Origin: CAVRQM01 sp963732775
GTDB taxonomy: Bacteria; Pseudomonadota; Alphaproteobacteria; Acetobacterales; Acetobacteraceae
DNA: 64,000 nucleotides
Assembly (NCBI GenBank): GCA_963732775.1
Contig: CAVTAR010000001.1
Location: forward strand, 1,302,001 to 1,366,000
Reading direction: 5' to 3'
A program made the translations under genes and the position numbers. Of this stretch, positions 29,394-38,498 are shown one piece after another. The notes below the pieces were generated by a model that was not told where the DNA came from, made no database searches, and saw only the letters and a list, made by a program, of their open reading frames with translations. How positions within the stretch are numbered: the first letter of the stretch is position 1; each line of letters begins with the position of its first letter.

Positions 29394-32300
29394 TCAGGCG
29401 GGCTTGCGGCCGCGGCGGAACCAGCCCTTCACCCGCTCGCGCATGGTCTGGAAGACCATGTAGAGCATCGGGATCAGGAAGATGCCGACGCTGCTGGCGG
29501 CGAGCATTCCGGCGAACACCGGCGTGCCGACCGCGCGGCGGCTGAGCTGGGCGGCGCCGGTCGCCGTGACCAGCGGCACCAGGCCCAGGATGAAGGCGAA
29601 CGAGGTCATCATCACGGCACGGAACCGGGTGCGGGCGCCGTCGATGGCCGCATCCCTGATCGAGGCGCCCTCCTCGCGCCGCTCCTTGGCGAACTCGACG
29701 ATCAGGATGCCGTTCTTCGCCGCCAGCGCGATCAGCACCACCAGGCCGATCTGGGCATACAGGTCGAGCGACAGCGTGGTGCCCTGGAAGTGCAGGAACC
29801 TGATGCCGAGGAAGGAGCCGAGCACGCCGACCGTGACCGACAGCAGCACCGGGATCGGAATGACCCAGCTCTCGTACAGCGCCACCAGGAACAGGTAGGC
29901 GAACAGCACCGCGAGCCCCAGGATGGTGCCGGTCTGCCCGCCGGCGGCGCGCTCCTGATAGGCGGTGTTGGTCCACTCGAAGCCGTAGCCGGGCGGCAGC
30001 GTCTTGGCCGAGAGCTGCTCCATCGTGTCCAGCGCGACGCCCGAGGAGATGCCCGCCCCCGGCTCGCCGCTGATGGTGATGGTGCGGTAGTTGTTGTAGC
30101 GGCTGATGGTCTGCGGCCCGAGCACGATGCGGATGTCGGCGACCGAGCGCAGCGGCACCATGGTGCCCTGCTTGTTGCGCACGAAGATGCGGAAGATGTC
30201 GGACACGTCGCTGCGGTCCGGCGCGTCGCCCTCGATCTGCACCTGCCAGGTGCGGCCGAACAGGTTGAAGTCGTTGACGTAGAAGCCGCCCAGCGTCGAT
30301 TGCAGCGTGGTGAAGATGTCGCTGATGGCAAGCCCCAGCGCCTGCGCCTTGGCGCGGTCGATGTCGAGGAAGATCGACGGCGTGGTGGCCGTGAAGGTGG
30401 AGAAGACGCGCGCCAAATTGTGGTTCTGGTTGGCGGCGACGATCATGCCGAGCATCGGGCCCTGCATCTCGGCCGGGTCCTGGCCCTCCAGCGCCTCGAG
30501 CTGGTAGTCGAAGCCGCCCGAGGTGGACAGGCCGATGATGGGCGGCAGGTTGACCGGGAAGACGCGCGCCGAGCGGATGGTGGACGCGGCGCCGCCGAAC
30601 ACCCGCCCGATCGCCGTCTGCACGCTGTCGGCCGGCGTCGGGCGCTGCGCGAACGGCTTCATGCGCCCGACCAGGAAGGCGGCGTTGGACTGGTTGCCAC
30701 CGTCGGCGAGCGAGAAGCCGACGATGGACAGCACGTTCTCGATCGCCTTGTTCTGCGCGAGGATCGCCTCGACGCGCTTGGTCACGTCGAGCGTGCGCGA
30801 GATCGAGGCGGCGTCCGGCAGCTGGACGAAGACGAAGAACGCGCCCTGGTCCTCCTGCGGCAGGAAGCCGGTGGGCGTGCCGCGGGCGATGAACAGGATG
30901 ACGGCCGCGATGCCCACCACCGCCACGACCGCGAACAGGGCGACCCGCAGCAGGGCGCGCACGAGCCGCGCGTAGCCGTCGCGGACGCGGTCGATGCCGC
31001 GCATCACCGCGCCCATCAGGCCGCGCTGGCGGCCATGGCTGCGCTCCAGCACCATCACGCACAGCGCCGGGCTGAGCGACAGCGCGTTGATCGCCGAGAT
31101 CACCATGGCGATGCTGATGGTGACGGAGAACTGCCGGAACAGGCTGCCCTGCAGGCCGGGGATGAAGGCGATCGGCACGAACACCGACAGCAGCACCAGC
31201 GTGATGGCGATCACCGGGCCGGTGATCTGCGCCATCGCCTTCTTCACCGCGTCCTGCTTGGACAGCTCGGGCTCCGCCTCCAGCACGCGCTCGACGTTCT
31301 CGACGACCACGATCGCGTCGTCGACGACGATGCCGATCGCCAGCACCAGCGCCAGCAGCGAGACCGTGTTGGCCGAGTAGCCGAGCGCCAGCAGCACCGC
31401 GAAGGCGCCGATCAGGCTGACCGGCACCGCCACCACCGGGATCACCGTGGCGCGCAGCTTGCCGAGGAACAGGAACACCACGATCACCACCAGGACGAAC
31501 GCCTCGCCCAGGGTCTTCAGCACCTCGCGGATCGTGTCCGAGACGAAGGTGCTGCTGTCGTAGAACACCCGCGCGTGCAGGCCGTCCGGGAAGCGCGTCG
31601 CCAGCTTGTCGAGCACGCCCTGCACCCGCGCCGAGGTCGAGACCGCGTTGGCGCCCGGTGCCAGGTAGACGCCGATCGAGACCGCCGGCTGGCCGTTCAG
31701 CCGGCTCAGGCTGTCTTCGGTCTGCGCCCCGAGTTCCACCCGCGCCACGTCGCGCACGCGCAGGAACGAGCCGTCCGGGTTGGCGCGGATGACGATGGCG
31801 CCGAACTCCTCGGGCGTGGCGAGCCGCCCCTTGGTCTGCACGTTGATCTGGAACTGCGTGTCGTCGCTGGTCGGGCGCGCGCCCACCCGGCCGACCGCGC
31901 CCTGCACGTTCTGCGACTGGATGGCGGCGATGATGTCGCCGGGCGTGAGGTTCAGCTCGATCAGCCGGTCGGTGCGGAACCAGATGCGCATCGAGTAGTT
32001 CAGCGCGCCGAACAGGAACGCCTGGCCCACGCCGGGCGTGCGGCTCAGCGTGTCGAGCACGTTGATGGTGACGTAGTTGCTGATGAACAGCGGCGACTGC
32101 TTGGCGCCCTCGCTGTAGAATTGCAGGAACTCCAGGATCGCCGAGCTGCGCTTCTGCACCGTGACGCCGTTGCGCTGCACCTCCGAGGGCAGGCGCGACA
32201 GGGCGGCCTGCACGCGGTTGTTGACGTTGACCACGTCGATGTCGGGGTTGGTGCCGAGCTCGAAGCTGACGGTGAGCGAGTAGCTGCCGTCGTTGCCGCT

Positions 32301-32546
32301 GTTGCTCTTCATGTAGATCATCTTGTCGGCGCCGTTGACCGACGCCTCGACGACCTGGGCGACCGTCGCCTCGACCACCGCGGCCGAGGCGCCGGGGTAC
32401 TGCGTCGTCACCGTCACCTGCGGCGGCACGATGTCGGGGAACTGCGAGATCGGGATGCGGGTGAGCGAGATCAGCCCGGCCAGCGTGATGACGATGGCGA
32501 TGACCACCGCGAGCCGCGGGCGGTCGACGAAGACCCCGGAGATCAT
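29394..32546 (-). CDS. RND multidrug efflux pump, inner-membrane transporter (AcrB-like HAE1)
   Basis: This 1050-residue, 12-helix proton/drug antiporter, with two large periplasmic loops, matches the AcrB length. The N-terminus FVDRPRLAVVIAIVITLAGL and IPISQFPDIVPPQV are classic. The proton-relay Asp pair is in helix 4 (LAIGIVVDDAIVVVENVERV), and FRAVMMTSFAFILGLVPLV marks the second half. Substrates cannot be told from sequence. It is six bases downstream of its membrane fusion partner on the same strand. No outer-membrane TolC-type channel and no TetR-type repressor are encoded nearby, so the channel must come from elsewhere. Confidence 0.93.
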   Translation of the reverse strand: MISGVFVDRPRLAVVIAIVITLAGLISLTRIPISQFPDIVPPQVTVTTQYPGASAAVVEATVAQVVEASVNGADKMIYMKSNSGNDGSYSLTVSFELGTNPDIDVVNVNNRVQAALSRLPSEVQRNGVTVQKRSSAILEFLQFYSEGAKQSPLFISNYVTINVLDTLSRTPGVGQAFLFGALNYSMRIWFRTDRLIELNLTPGDIIAAIQSQNVQGAVGRVGARPTSDDTQFQINVQTKGRLATPEEFGAIVIRANPDGSFLRVRDVARVELGAQTEDSLSRLNGQPAVSIGVYLAPGANAVSTSARVQGVLDKLATRFPDGLHARVFYDSSTFVSDTIREVLKTLGEAFVLVVIVVFLFLGKLRATVIPVVAVPVSLIGAFAVLLALGYSANTVSLLALVLAIGIVVDDAIVVVENVERVLEAEPELSKQDAVKKAMAQITGPVIAITLVLLSVFVPIAFIPGLQGSLFRQFSVTISIAMVISAINALSLSPALCVMVLERSHGRQRGLMGAVMRGIDRVRDGYARLVRALLRVALFAVVAVVGIAAVILFIARGTPTGFLPQEDQGAFFVFVQLPDAASISRTLDVTKRVEAILAQNKAIENVLSIVGFSLADGGNQSNAAFLVGRMKPFAQRPTPADSVQTAIGRVFGGAASTIRSARVFPVNLPPIIGLSTSGGFDYQLEALEGQDPAEMQGPMLGMIVAANQNHNLARVFSTFTATTPSIFLDIDRAKAQALGLAISDIFTTLQSTLGGFYVNDFNLFGRTWQVQIEGDAPDRSDVSDIFRIFVRNKQGTMVPLRSVADIRIVLGPQTISRYNNYRTITISGEPGAGISSGVALDTMEQLSAKTLPPGYGFEWTNTAYQERAAGGQTGTILGLAVLFAYLFLVALYESWVIPIPVLLSVTVGVLGSFLGIRFLHFQGTTLSLDLYAQIGLVVLIALAAKNGILIVEFAKERREEGASIRDAAIDGARTRFRAVMMTSFAFILGLVPLVTATGAAQLSRRAVGTPVFAGMLAASSVGIFLIPMLYMVFQTMRERVKGWFRRGRKPA

Positions 32547-32552
32547 CGGCGT

Positions 32553-33764
32553 CTACTTCGCGGCCGGCTTGCTGGCGTCGCCGCCGGGCGGGGTGGGCGG
32601 CGGCGCCTTCGGCCCGGCCGCCATGGGCGCGGGATTGACCACCAGGCCGGGGCGGACGTTCTGCAGCCCGTCGACGATCACCGTCTCGCCCTCCTTCAGC
32701 CCGGCCATCACCACCGCCTGCTCGGCCGTGGACTGGCCGAGCGTGATGTGCCGCGCCGCGGCCTTGTTGCCGTCGCCGACCACGAACACGTAGCTGCCCT
32801 GCTGGTCGGACAGCACCGCGGCGCGCGGGACTACCAGCGCCTGCACCGGCTCGACCGCCTCGACGATGGCGCTGACGAACTCGCCGTCGACCAGCTCGCG
32901 GTTGCCCACGTCGGTCTTGGTGCGGCCGGGCCGCAGCGGGTTCGGCACCACCGCGCGCAAGGTCAGCGTGTCGGTGTTGGTGGCGACCGTGGGATCGACG
33001 TAGTCGAGCTTGCCGGTCTGGCCGTAGAGCGAGCCGTCCGGCAGGCGGACCTTCACCGTCACCGCCGCGAGCCCGCCCTGGTCGGCATAGCGAGTGCGCA
33101 GGTCGAGCGCGGTGCGCAGCGCGATCGGGAACAGCACGTACATCGGATCCTGGCTGACGATGGTGGCCAGCACGCCGGAGGTGGGGCCCACCACGTTGCC
33201 TTCGGTGACGTTGGTGCGGCTGATCTTGCCGGCCACCGGGGCGTGGATCTCGGTGTAGTCGAGGTTGATCTGCGAGGCGCGCTGCTGCGCCCGGGCGGCG
33301 GCGACTTGCGCGGCCTGGCTGTCGCGCTGGGCGGTCGCGTCGTCGACCGAGGAGCGCTGGCCGGCCGGCGTGTTCAGCAGCGACTGCGCCCGGCCGAGCG
33401 TGAGGCCGGAGTTGCGCAGCAGCGCCTCGGCCTGCGCCTCGGCGGCGACCTTGGCGTTGAGGTCGGCCTCGAACGGGCCGCGCTCCAGCTTGTACAACAG
33501 GTCGCCCTTGTCGACCTCGGTGCCCTCGGTGAACACCCGCTGCTCGAGGAAGGCGGTGACGCGGGCCACGAGGTCGACCCGGTTGACCGCCTGCACGCGG
33601 CCGACGAACTCGTTGGTTTCGATGATCGGCTGCTGCTGTGCCTTGACGGTGCCGACCGCGGGCGGGCCGCCGCCGAACTGCGCCCGGGCGGGCCGGGGGG
33701 CGAGCGTCCCGCCGAGCAGGCAGGCCAGCACGGCGCAGGCGAGAGCCGACGATCGAACGCGCAT
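32553..33764 (-). CDS. RND efflux periplasmic adaptor (membrane fusion protein)
   Basis: This 403-residue AcrA-type adaptor bridges the pump to an outer-membrane channel. Seen are a signal peptide (ALACAVLACLLGGTLAPRPARAQ), the first lipoyl half (VDLVARVTAFLEQRVFTEG), a long helical hairpin, the second lipoyl half (NLDYTEIHAPVAGKISRTNV), then beta-barrel and membrane-proximal domains, and a Pro-rich tail. ATG 33764 is chosen because gagg lies just upstream on this strand and the signal peptide follows at once; a start at 33860 would add 32 Arg-rich residues before the signal. There is no lipobox Cys at the expected cleavage site, so it is probably anchored otherwise. Confidence 0.92.
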   Translation of the reverse strand: MRVRSSALACAVLACLLGGTLAPRPARAQFGGGPPAVGTVKAQQQPIIETNEFVGRVQAVNRVDLVARVTAFLEQRVFTEGTEVDKGDLLYKLERGPFEADLNAKVAAEAQAEALLRNSGLTLGRAQSLLNTPAGQRSSVDDATAQRDSQAAQVAAARAQQRASQINLDYTEIHAPVAGKISRTNVTEGNVVGPTSGVLATIVSQDPMYVLFPIALRTALDLRTRYADQGGLAAVTVKVRLPDGSLYGQTGKLDYVDPTVATNTDTLTLRAVVPNPLRPGRTKTDVGNRELVDGEFVSAIVEAVEPVQALVVPRAAVLSDQQGSYVFVVGDGNKAAARHITLGQSTAEQAVVMAGLKEGETVIVDGLQNVRPGLVVNPAPMAAGPKAPPPTPPGGDASKPAAK

Positions 33765-33918
33765 CCGGGGCACCTCACGCGGGCGCCGCCGCGCCGACCC
33801 GGCGCGACGGAACGTTTCACGCCCCCGCCATACCACCTCGCGCCGGCCAGTGCGACCCACCCGCCCGAATGCCCGGGCGGCCCGGATGCCCGGGCTGCCG
33901 CGTGCGCGCCGGCGGGGG

Positions 33919-34479
33919 TCAGTTCGGCAGGAGCACGTGGTCGATGACGTGGATCTCGCCGTTGGACTGGGTGACGTTGGCGATCGTGACCATCGCCTGA
34001 TGACCCTTGGCGCCGGTGACGAACACCTTCTTGCCGTGCGTGGTCACGGTCAGGTCGTCGCCCTCGACGGTCTTCAGCATCGCCTTGCCGTGGCCGGCCT
34101 GCACCTGCCGGGCGAGGTCGGCCGCGGTCAGCTTGCCCGGCACCACGTGGTAGGTGAGGATCTTCACCAGGGTCGGCTTGTTCTCGGGCTTCAGCAGGCT
34201 GTCGAGCGTGCCGGCGGGCAGGGCCGCGAACGCCGCGTTGGTCGGCGCGAACACGGTGAACGGGCCGGGGCCCTTCAGCGTGGCGACCAGGCCGGCGGCC
34301 TTGACGGCGGCGACCAGCGTCGTGTGGTCGCGCGAGTTCACCGCGTTGTCGACGATGTCGCGCGACAGCAGCATGGGCGCGCCGCCGACCAGCACCTGTG
34401 CGAGGCTGGGCGAGGCGGCCAGGACGGGCATCAGCGAGAGCGCGGCCGCGACGGCCAGGGCCCGGATTTCCAGCTTCAT
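33919..34479 (-). CDS. Secreted fasciclin-domain protein
   Basis: This 186-residue protein has a clear signal peptide (MKLEIRALAVAAALSLMPVL through SLAQ) followed by one fasciclin (FAS1) domain. The H1 box is GPFTVFAPTNAAFAALPAG, the YH region is LVKILTYHVVPGKL, and the H2-like end is NGEIHVIDHVLLP. FAS1 domains mediate adhesion or matrix interactions and occur singly in many bacterial secreted proteins. ATG 34479 is preferred because the signal peptide begins there. It is followed downstream on this strand by the RND adaptor, about 150 bases away; cotranscription is uncertain. Confidence 0.9.
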   Translation of the reverse strand: MKLEIRALAVAAALSLMPVLAASPSLAQVLVGGAPMLLSRDIVDNAVNSRDHTTLVAAVKAAGLVATLKGPGPFTVFAPTNAAFAALPAGTLDSLLKPENKPTLVKILTYHVVPGKLTAADLARQVQAGHGKAMLKTVEGDDLTVTTHGKKVFVTGAKGHQAMVTIANVTQSNGEIHVIDHVLLPN

Positions 34480-34635
34480 GGTGGTGCTTCCCCTTTGGTG
34501 TGCGCATGCCCGGGTGCGCGGCACCTCGGGACGCCGAGCGCCATAGCATTCAGAGGCGAAGGATTCCTAAACGCGCACGCCTCGCGTTGACCCGCGTGGG
34601 CCGCCCGCCTAGCGTCGCGCGGCCGCGGAGGGCGC

Positions 34636-35418
34636 ATGACGAACAACCTGCGAGCGATCTGGGCCGACGGGCGCGCCGCCGTGAACGGGTGGCTCGCCAT
34701 CCCGTCCGGCTTCTCGGCAGAGGTGATGGCGCGCTGCGGCTTCGACACGGTGACGGTGGACCTGCAGCACGGCGTGCAGGACTACCTGTCGATGGTCGCC
34801 TGCTTCCAGGCGATGAAGGGCGAGCCGGTGACGCCGATGGTGCGGGTGCCGTGGAACGAGCCGGGGATCATCGGCAAGGTGCTGGACGCCGGCGCCTATG
34901 GCGTGATCTGCCCGATGGTGAACACCCGCGAGCAGGCCGAGCGGTTCGTCGCCGCCTGCAAGTACCCGCCCGAGGGCAGCCGCAGCAACGGGCCGATCCG
35001 CATGGCGCTGTATTCCGAGCCGGGGCTGTACCAGCAGACCGCGAACCAGGAATGCCTGTGCCTGCCGATGCTGGAGACGCGCGAGGCGGTCGCCAACATG
35101 GACGCGATCCTGGACGTGCCGGGCATCGCCGGGGCGTATATCGGGCCGTCGGATCTGGGTTTCTCGCACGGGCTGGAGCCGCGGCTCGACCGCGAGGAGC
35201 CGGAGATGCTGGCGATCTTTTCGCGCGTGATCGAGGCGTGCGAGCGGCGCGGGTTGCGGGCGGGGATCCATTGCGGCAGTGCGGCCTATGCGGCGCGCGC
35301 GATCGGCATGGGGTTCCGGCTGGTGACGGTGCTGAACGACAGCGGGCTGATGGCGCAGGCGGCCCGGGCGGCGGTGGCGGAGGTGCGGCGGGGGAGTGGG
35401 GGCGTGGCGCCGGGTTGA
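34636..35418 (+). CDS. HpcH/HpaI-family aldolase
   Basis: This 260-residue TIM-barrel class II aldolase is related to HpaI and GarL, which cleave 2-keto-3-deoxy acids to pyruvate plus an aldehyde. Seen are FDTVTVDLQHGVQDY (Gln-His in the active-site strand), MVRVPWNEPGIIGKVLDAGAYGVICPMV, and IGPSDLGFSHGL with its metal-binding Asp/Glu surroundings. GAYIGPSDL is a strong family mark. ATG 34636 has GGAGGG close upstream. A sugar-acid dehydratase gene lies 1.1 kb downstream on the same strand, which suggests a GarL-like role in hexarate or related acid breakdown. The substrate is inferred from context only. Confidence 0.85.
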   Translation: MTNNLRAIWADGRAAVNGWLAIPSGFSAEVMARCGFDTVTVDLQHGVQDYLSMVACFQAMKGEPVTPMVRVPWNEPGIIGKVLDAGAYGVICPMVNTREQAERFVAACKYPPEGSRSNGPIRMALYSEPGLYQQTANQECLCLPMLETREAVANMDAILDVPGIAGAYIGPSDLGFSHGLEPRLDREEPEMLAIFSRVIEACERRGLRAGIHCGSAAYAARAIGMGFRLVTVLNDSGLMAQAARAAVAEVRRGSGGVAPG

Positions 35419-35476
35419 ACTACGACTTGAACCGGAGGCTCGACGTCTCTTCCTTGATGTTAAGACGGAACGAATA

Positions 35477-35725
35477 ATGGCAACCAAAGATGAACTCGTC
35501 GAGTGGGTCTTCGAGGCTTTGTCGACGAACGGAGGCAAGGCGAAATTAGTTGAGGTAGCAAAATATATATGGGACACGTACGAAGAAGATCTTCGGAGTT
35601 CAGGCGATTTGCTTTATACTTGGCAGTATGATATGAGTTGGGCTTCGCTAGAGCTGCGACGTAACGGAAAGATGATCGGAGTCGACCAATCGCCCAGGGG
35701 TACTTGGGAGCTGAAGAAGCGCTAG
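35477..35725 (+). CDS. Small winged-helix-like protein, atypical base composition
   Basis: This 82-residue protein starts at ATG 35477 (MATKDELVEWVFEAL). The pattern is helix, helix, strand-rich wing, with DMSWASLELRRNGKMIGVDQ followed by SPRGTWELKKR. It resembles the winged-helix domain found at the N-terminus of Mrr-type restriction proteins (a helix ending in W..x.LR..G, then a PRG.W.L wing). That is fold-level inference, not a family call. The gene uses codons such as TTA, ATA and TTT and is plainly AT-richer than everything around it, a sign of recent acquisition. It converges on vapC with only five bases between the stops. Confidence 0.65.
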   Translation: MATKDELVEWVFEALSTNGGKAKLVEVAKYIWDTYEEDLRSSGDLLYTWQYDMSWASLELRRNGKMIGVDQSPRGTWELKKR

Positions 35726-35730
35726 CAACG

Positions 35731-36193
35731 TCACAAGCCTGCTGGTGGCGCAAACTCCCGCAGCCCGCAATGCGCGACGAACGGCTCGAAATCGCGGTCG
35801 CTGTGGAGCAGCGGGACATCACGTGCGATGCACCAGGCTGCGATCAGACAGTCGACGCTCTTGCGGACGGTGATCCTCAAGCGCCTCAGTCGGCGATAGT
35901 GCTGGACCGCCGCCGAAGCAATGGACTGGCCGCCCAGTCCGACATACGGGAATGACAGCAGCGCCGCGCGCGTACGCTCATACTGAGCATCGTCCGCGAT
36001 TCCCCGAAGCACCTCCAACAGCACGAGGTCGCCCACCAGCACCTCCGTCGGAGGCCAGCCGGCCGGCTCGGGTACTAAGCGCCTCGATGAGCCGGCGAAG
36101 CGTGGTCGTCTCGGGTTGGGTGGGTCCTCGCAGGTGGTCGATCCAAACGGAACTGTCTACGAAAATCGCGCTCGGGCGACTGGCGGATGGCAT
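35731..36193 (-). pseudogene. vapC: VapC-type PIN-domain toxin, frameshifted
   Basis: This PIN-domain ribonuclease toxin would be partner of the upstream vapB. The N-terminal half (SAIFVDSSVWIDHLRG, with the first catalytic Asp) reads from ATG 36193. The C-terminal half (VLVGDLVLLEVLRGIADDAQ and later RKSVDCLIAAWCIARDVPLL and HSDRDFEPF, with the other acidic residues) lies in the next frame. Removing one base from the GGG at 36070-36072 joins them as STPEPAGWPPTEVLVGD, a natural PIN sequence. The span is 463 bases, 3n+1. The catalytic residues are all retained, so this is either a sequencing error or a fresh loss of toxicity, which is common for toxins. Its start overlaps the vapB stop (ATGA). 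Confidence 0.85.
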
Positions 36194-36384
36194 CAATCGC
36201 GACGGTCCGCGTCGAGATCGCCCTGCCAGTCGATCTTGCCGAACAAATCCGCCACGCTCGCCTGCCGCTTATGCCGCGCCAGCAGACGCAAGCCCGCCTC
36301 CACCGCCTCGCGCTTGGTCTTGTAGCCGGTGGCGGCCATTGCCTCCGCCATCACGGCGTCGTCGATCTCGATGTCGATACGCAT
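36193..36384 (-). CDS. vapB: VapB-type antitoxin
   Basis: This 63-residue antitoxin starts MRIDIEIDDAVMAEAMAATG and continues KTKREAVEAGLRLLARHKRQ, the ribbon-helix-helix DNA-binding pattern of VapB (strand with Ile/Asp alternation, then TKREAVEAGLRLL). The C-terminal part (VADLFGKIDWQGDLDADR) is the expected toxin-binding tail. ATG 36384 has a good gagggg sequence upstream; an in-frame start at 36420 would add residues foreign to the family. It overlaps vapC by one base, the usual autoregulated arrangement. Confidence 0.9.
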   Translation of the reverse strand: MRIDIEIDDAVMAEAMAATGYKTKREAVEAGLRLLARHKRQASVADLFGKIDWQGDLDADRRD

Positions 36385-36514
36385 GATCCCCTCACGTCTA
36401 TCGGAGGTCCTGTCGTACATATTCCGGCACGCGCGACAACCGCCGCCGGCGCGCCTACCGGGGGCCGCCAGGTTCGGCTAGCATCAAGCTAGCCAACAGA
36501 GAACGGCCATCCCC

Positions 36515-38053
36515 ATGATCCCCATGACCCCCACGCCCCCCCTCGTCATCCGCCTGCACCCCGACGACGGGGTGGTGATCGCGCGCGCGACCCTGCTGGC
36601 GGGCACGCCGGTGGAGGGCGACGTGACCACGCTCGGCCGCGTCCCCGCCGGGCACAAGGTCGCCGTGCGGCCGCATGCCGCCGGCGAGGCGATCCGGCGC
36701 TACGGGCAGATCATCGGCTTCGCGACCCAGCCGATCGCCGCCGGCGAGCACGTGCACGTGCAGAACTGCGGCATGGGCGACTTCGCCAAGGACTATGCGT
36801 ACGGCGTCGATGCGACCGCGACCGCCTATGTCGACCCGCCCGCGACGTTCATGGGCATCCGCCGCCCCGACGGCCAGGTCGCGACGCGCAACTACATCGG
36901 CATCCTGACCAGCGTGAACTGCTCGGCGCACGTGGCCGGCGTGGTGGCCGATGCCTTCAAGCGCAACCTCGTCACCGGCTACGACCCGCTGGCCGACTTC
37001 CCGAACGTCGACGGCGTGGTGGCGCTGACCCACAAGACCGGCTGCGGCATGACGGCGGGCGAGCCGCTCGACCTGTTGCGCCGCACCCTCGGCGGCTATG
37101 CGCGGCATCCGAACTTCGCCGCGGTGATCGTGCTGGGGCTCGGCTGCGAGGTGAACCAGCTCGGCGGGCTGGTGGCCGAGCAGAAGCTCGCCGGGCGGCT
37201 GCGGGCCATGGACATCCAGCAGATGGGCGGCAGCCGCCGGACGGTGGCCGCCGCCGTGGCGTTCGTGCGCGAGCAGCTGGCCGACGCGAACCGCGTGGCC
37301 CGCGAGGCGGTGCCGCTGTCCGCGCTGACCGTGGCGCTGCAATGCGGCGGGTCGGACGGCTATTCCGGCGTCTCGGCCAACCCGGCGCTGGGTGCCGCGA
37401 GCGACCTGGTGGTGCGGAACGGCGGCACGGTGATCCTGTCCGAGACGCCCGAGACGTACGGCGCGGAACATCTGCTGACGCGGCGCGCGACATCCCGCGA
37501 GGTGGGCGAGAAGCTGGTGGCGCTGATGCGCTGGTGGGAGGACTACACCCGCCGCGAGGGGGCGGAGATGAACGCCAACCCCTCGCCCGGCAACAAGGCG
37601 GGCGGGCTCACCACCATCCTGGAGAAGTCGCTGGGGGCGATGGCCAAGTGCGGCAGCACCAACCTGGTCGACGTGGTGCGCTACGCCGAGCCCGTGGCGG
37701 CGCGCGGCTTCGTGTTCATGGACACGCCCGGCTACGACCCGGTAGCGGCGACCGGGCAGGTGGCGGGCGGGGCCAACCTCGTGTGCTTCACCACCGGGCG
37801 CGGCAGCGTGTTCGGCTGCAAGCCGGCGCCGTCGATCAAGCTCGCGACCAACTCGCCCATGTTCCAGCGCATGGAGGAGGACATGGACGTGAACTGCGGC
37901 ACCATCCTCGACGGCGACGAGACGGTGCAGCAGGCCGGACAGCGGATCTTCGAGCTGATGCTGCGGGTGGCCTCGGGCGAGCGGACCAAGAGCGAGCAGT
38001 TCGACTTCGGCGCGGCGGAGTTCGCGCCGTGGCAGCTCGGCGCGACGATGTAG
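36515..38053 (+). CDS. UxaA/GarD-family sugar-acid dehydratase
   Basis: This 512-residue iron-dependent hydro-lyase is of the altronate/galactarate dehydratase family. Both family parts are fused in one chain: an N-terminal SAF-like domain (about residues 8-95, with AGHKVAVRPHAAGEAIRRYG and IAAGEHVHVQN), then the main domain with CSAHVAG, LTHKTGCGM, QCGGSDGYSGVSANPALGAA and DTPGYDPVAATGQ, and a C-terminal CGTILDGDET. The cysteines in NCSAHV and CGGSDG are likely metal ligands. Length is compatible with GarD (about 520) or UxaA (about 495); the SETPETYGAE stretch looks more UxaA-like. With the upstream aldolase it could form a sugar-acid degradation pair. Confidence 0.88.
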   Translation: MIPMTPTPPLVIRLHPDDGVVIARATLLAGTPVEGDVTTLGRVPAGHKVAVRPHAAGEAIRRYGQIIGFATQPIAAGEHVHVQNCGMGDFAKDYAYGVDATATAYVDPPATFMGIRRPDGQVATRNYIGILTSVNCSAHVAGVVADAFKRNLVTGYDPLADFPNVDGVVALTHKTGCGMTAGEPLDLLRRTLGGYARHPNFAAVIVLGLGCEVNQLGGLVAEQKLAGRLRAMDIQQMGGSRRTVAAAVAFVREQLADANRVAREAVPLSALTVALQCGGSDGYSGVSANPALGAASDLVVRNGGTVILSETPETYGAEHLLTRRATSREVGEKLVALMRWWEDYTRREGAEMNANPSPGNKAGGLTTILEKSLGAMAKCGSTNLVDVVRYAEPVAARGFVFMDTPGYDPVAATGQVAGGANLVCFTTGRGSVFGCKPAPSIKLATNSPMFQRMEEDMDVNCGTILDGDETVQQAGQRIFELMLRVASGERTKSEQFDFGAAEFAPWQLGATM

Positions 38054-38129
38054 CCGGGCTGCCGGGCCGCAAAACCGGGCGGGGCCGCCGCCGTTGATGG
38101 CAGATCACCGTCACAGGGAGGCTACCGCC

Positions 38130-38450
38130 ATGCACCATCGCATCCTCGTCGCCACGACCGGCCTGCTGGCCGCCTTCGCCGTCGCCGCGCCGATGCCGGG
38201 CCACGCGGCCGCCGCCAATTGCGGCTCGGCCGCCTCGCAGGGCGCCACCCAGGGCGCCGGGCTCGGCCCGTCCTGCGAGGGGCAGCAGCCGGCCACGACC
38301 TCGACCCAGGGAGCCGTGCCGAATGCCGGCGGCGCCGGCACGGGGACGACGCCGAACGGACCCGGCGGCAACAACGGCACCGCCAGCGGCGGGTCGAGCT
38401 CCACCAGCGGCGGCGCGGCGGGCGCGGGCGCCGGCGGCAAGGGCAAGTAG
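38130..38450 (+). CDS. Small secreted Gly/Ser-rich hypothetical protein
   Basis: This 106-residue product begins with a signal peptide (HHRILVATTGLLAAFAVAAP through GHAAAA). Two Cys residues follow (ANCGSAAS and PSCEGQQP), probably a disulfide in the periplasm. The rest is a low-complexity tail of Gly, Ser, Thr and Ala ending GAGAGGKGK. AGGGAGG lies a good distance upstream of ATG 38130. No known family is recognised. It lies 76 bases after the dehydratase and may be transcribed separately. Confidence 0.6.
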   Translation: MHHRILVATTGLLAAFAVAAPMPGHAAAANCGSAASQGATQGAGLGPSCEGQQPATTSTQGAVPNAGGAGTGTTPNGPGGNNGTASGGSSSTSGGAAGAGAGGKGK

Positions 38451-38498
38451 CCGGGGGGAAGCAGCCCGGGAAAGTAGCCGGGGCGGGGAGGGGGCGCG

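Noticed and set aside
29394..33764. A long plus-strand open frame opposite the RND pump genes
   Set aside because: Same cause: a shadow of the GC-biased codons of the minus-strand transporter genes.
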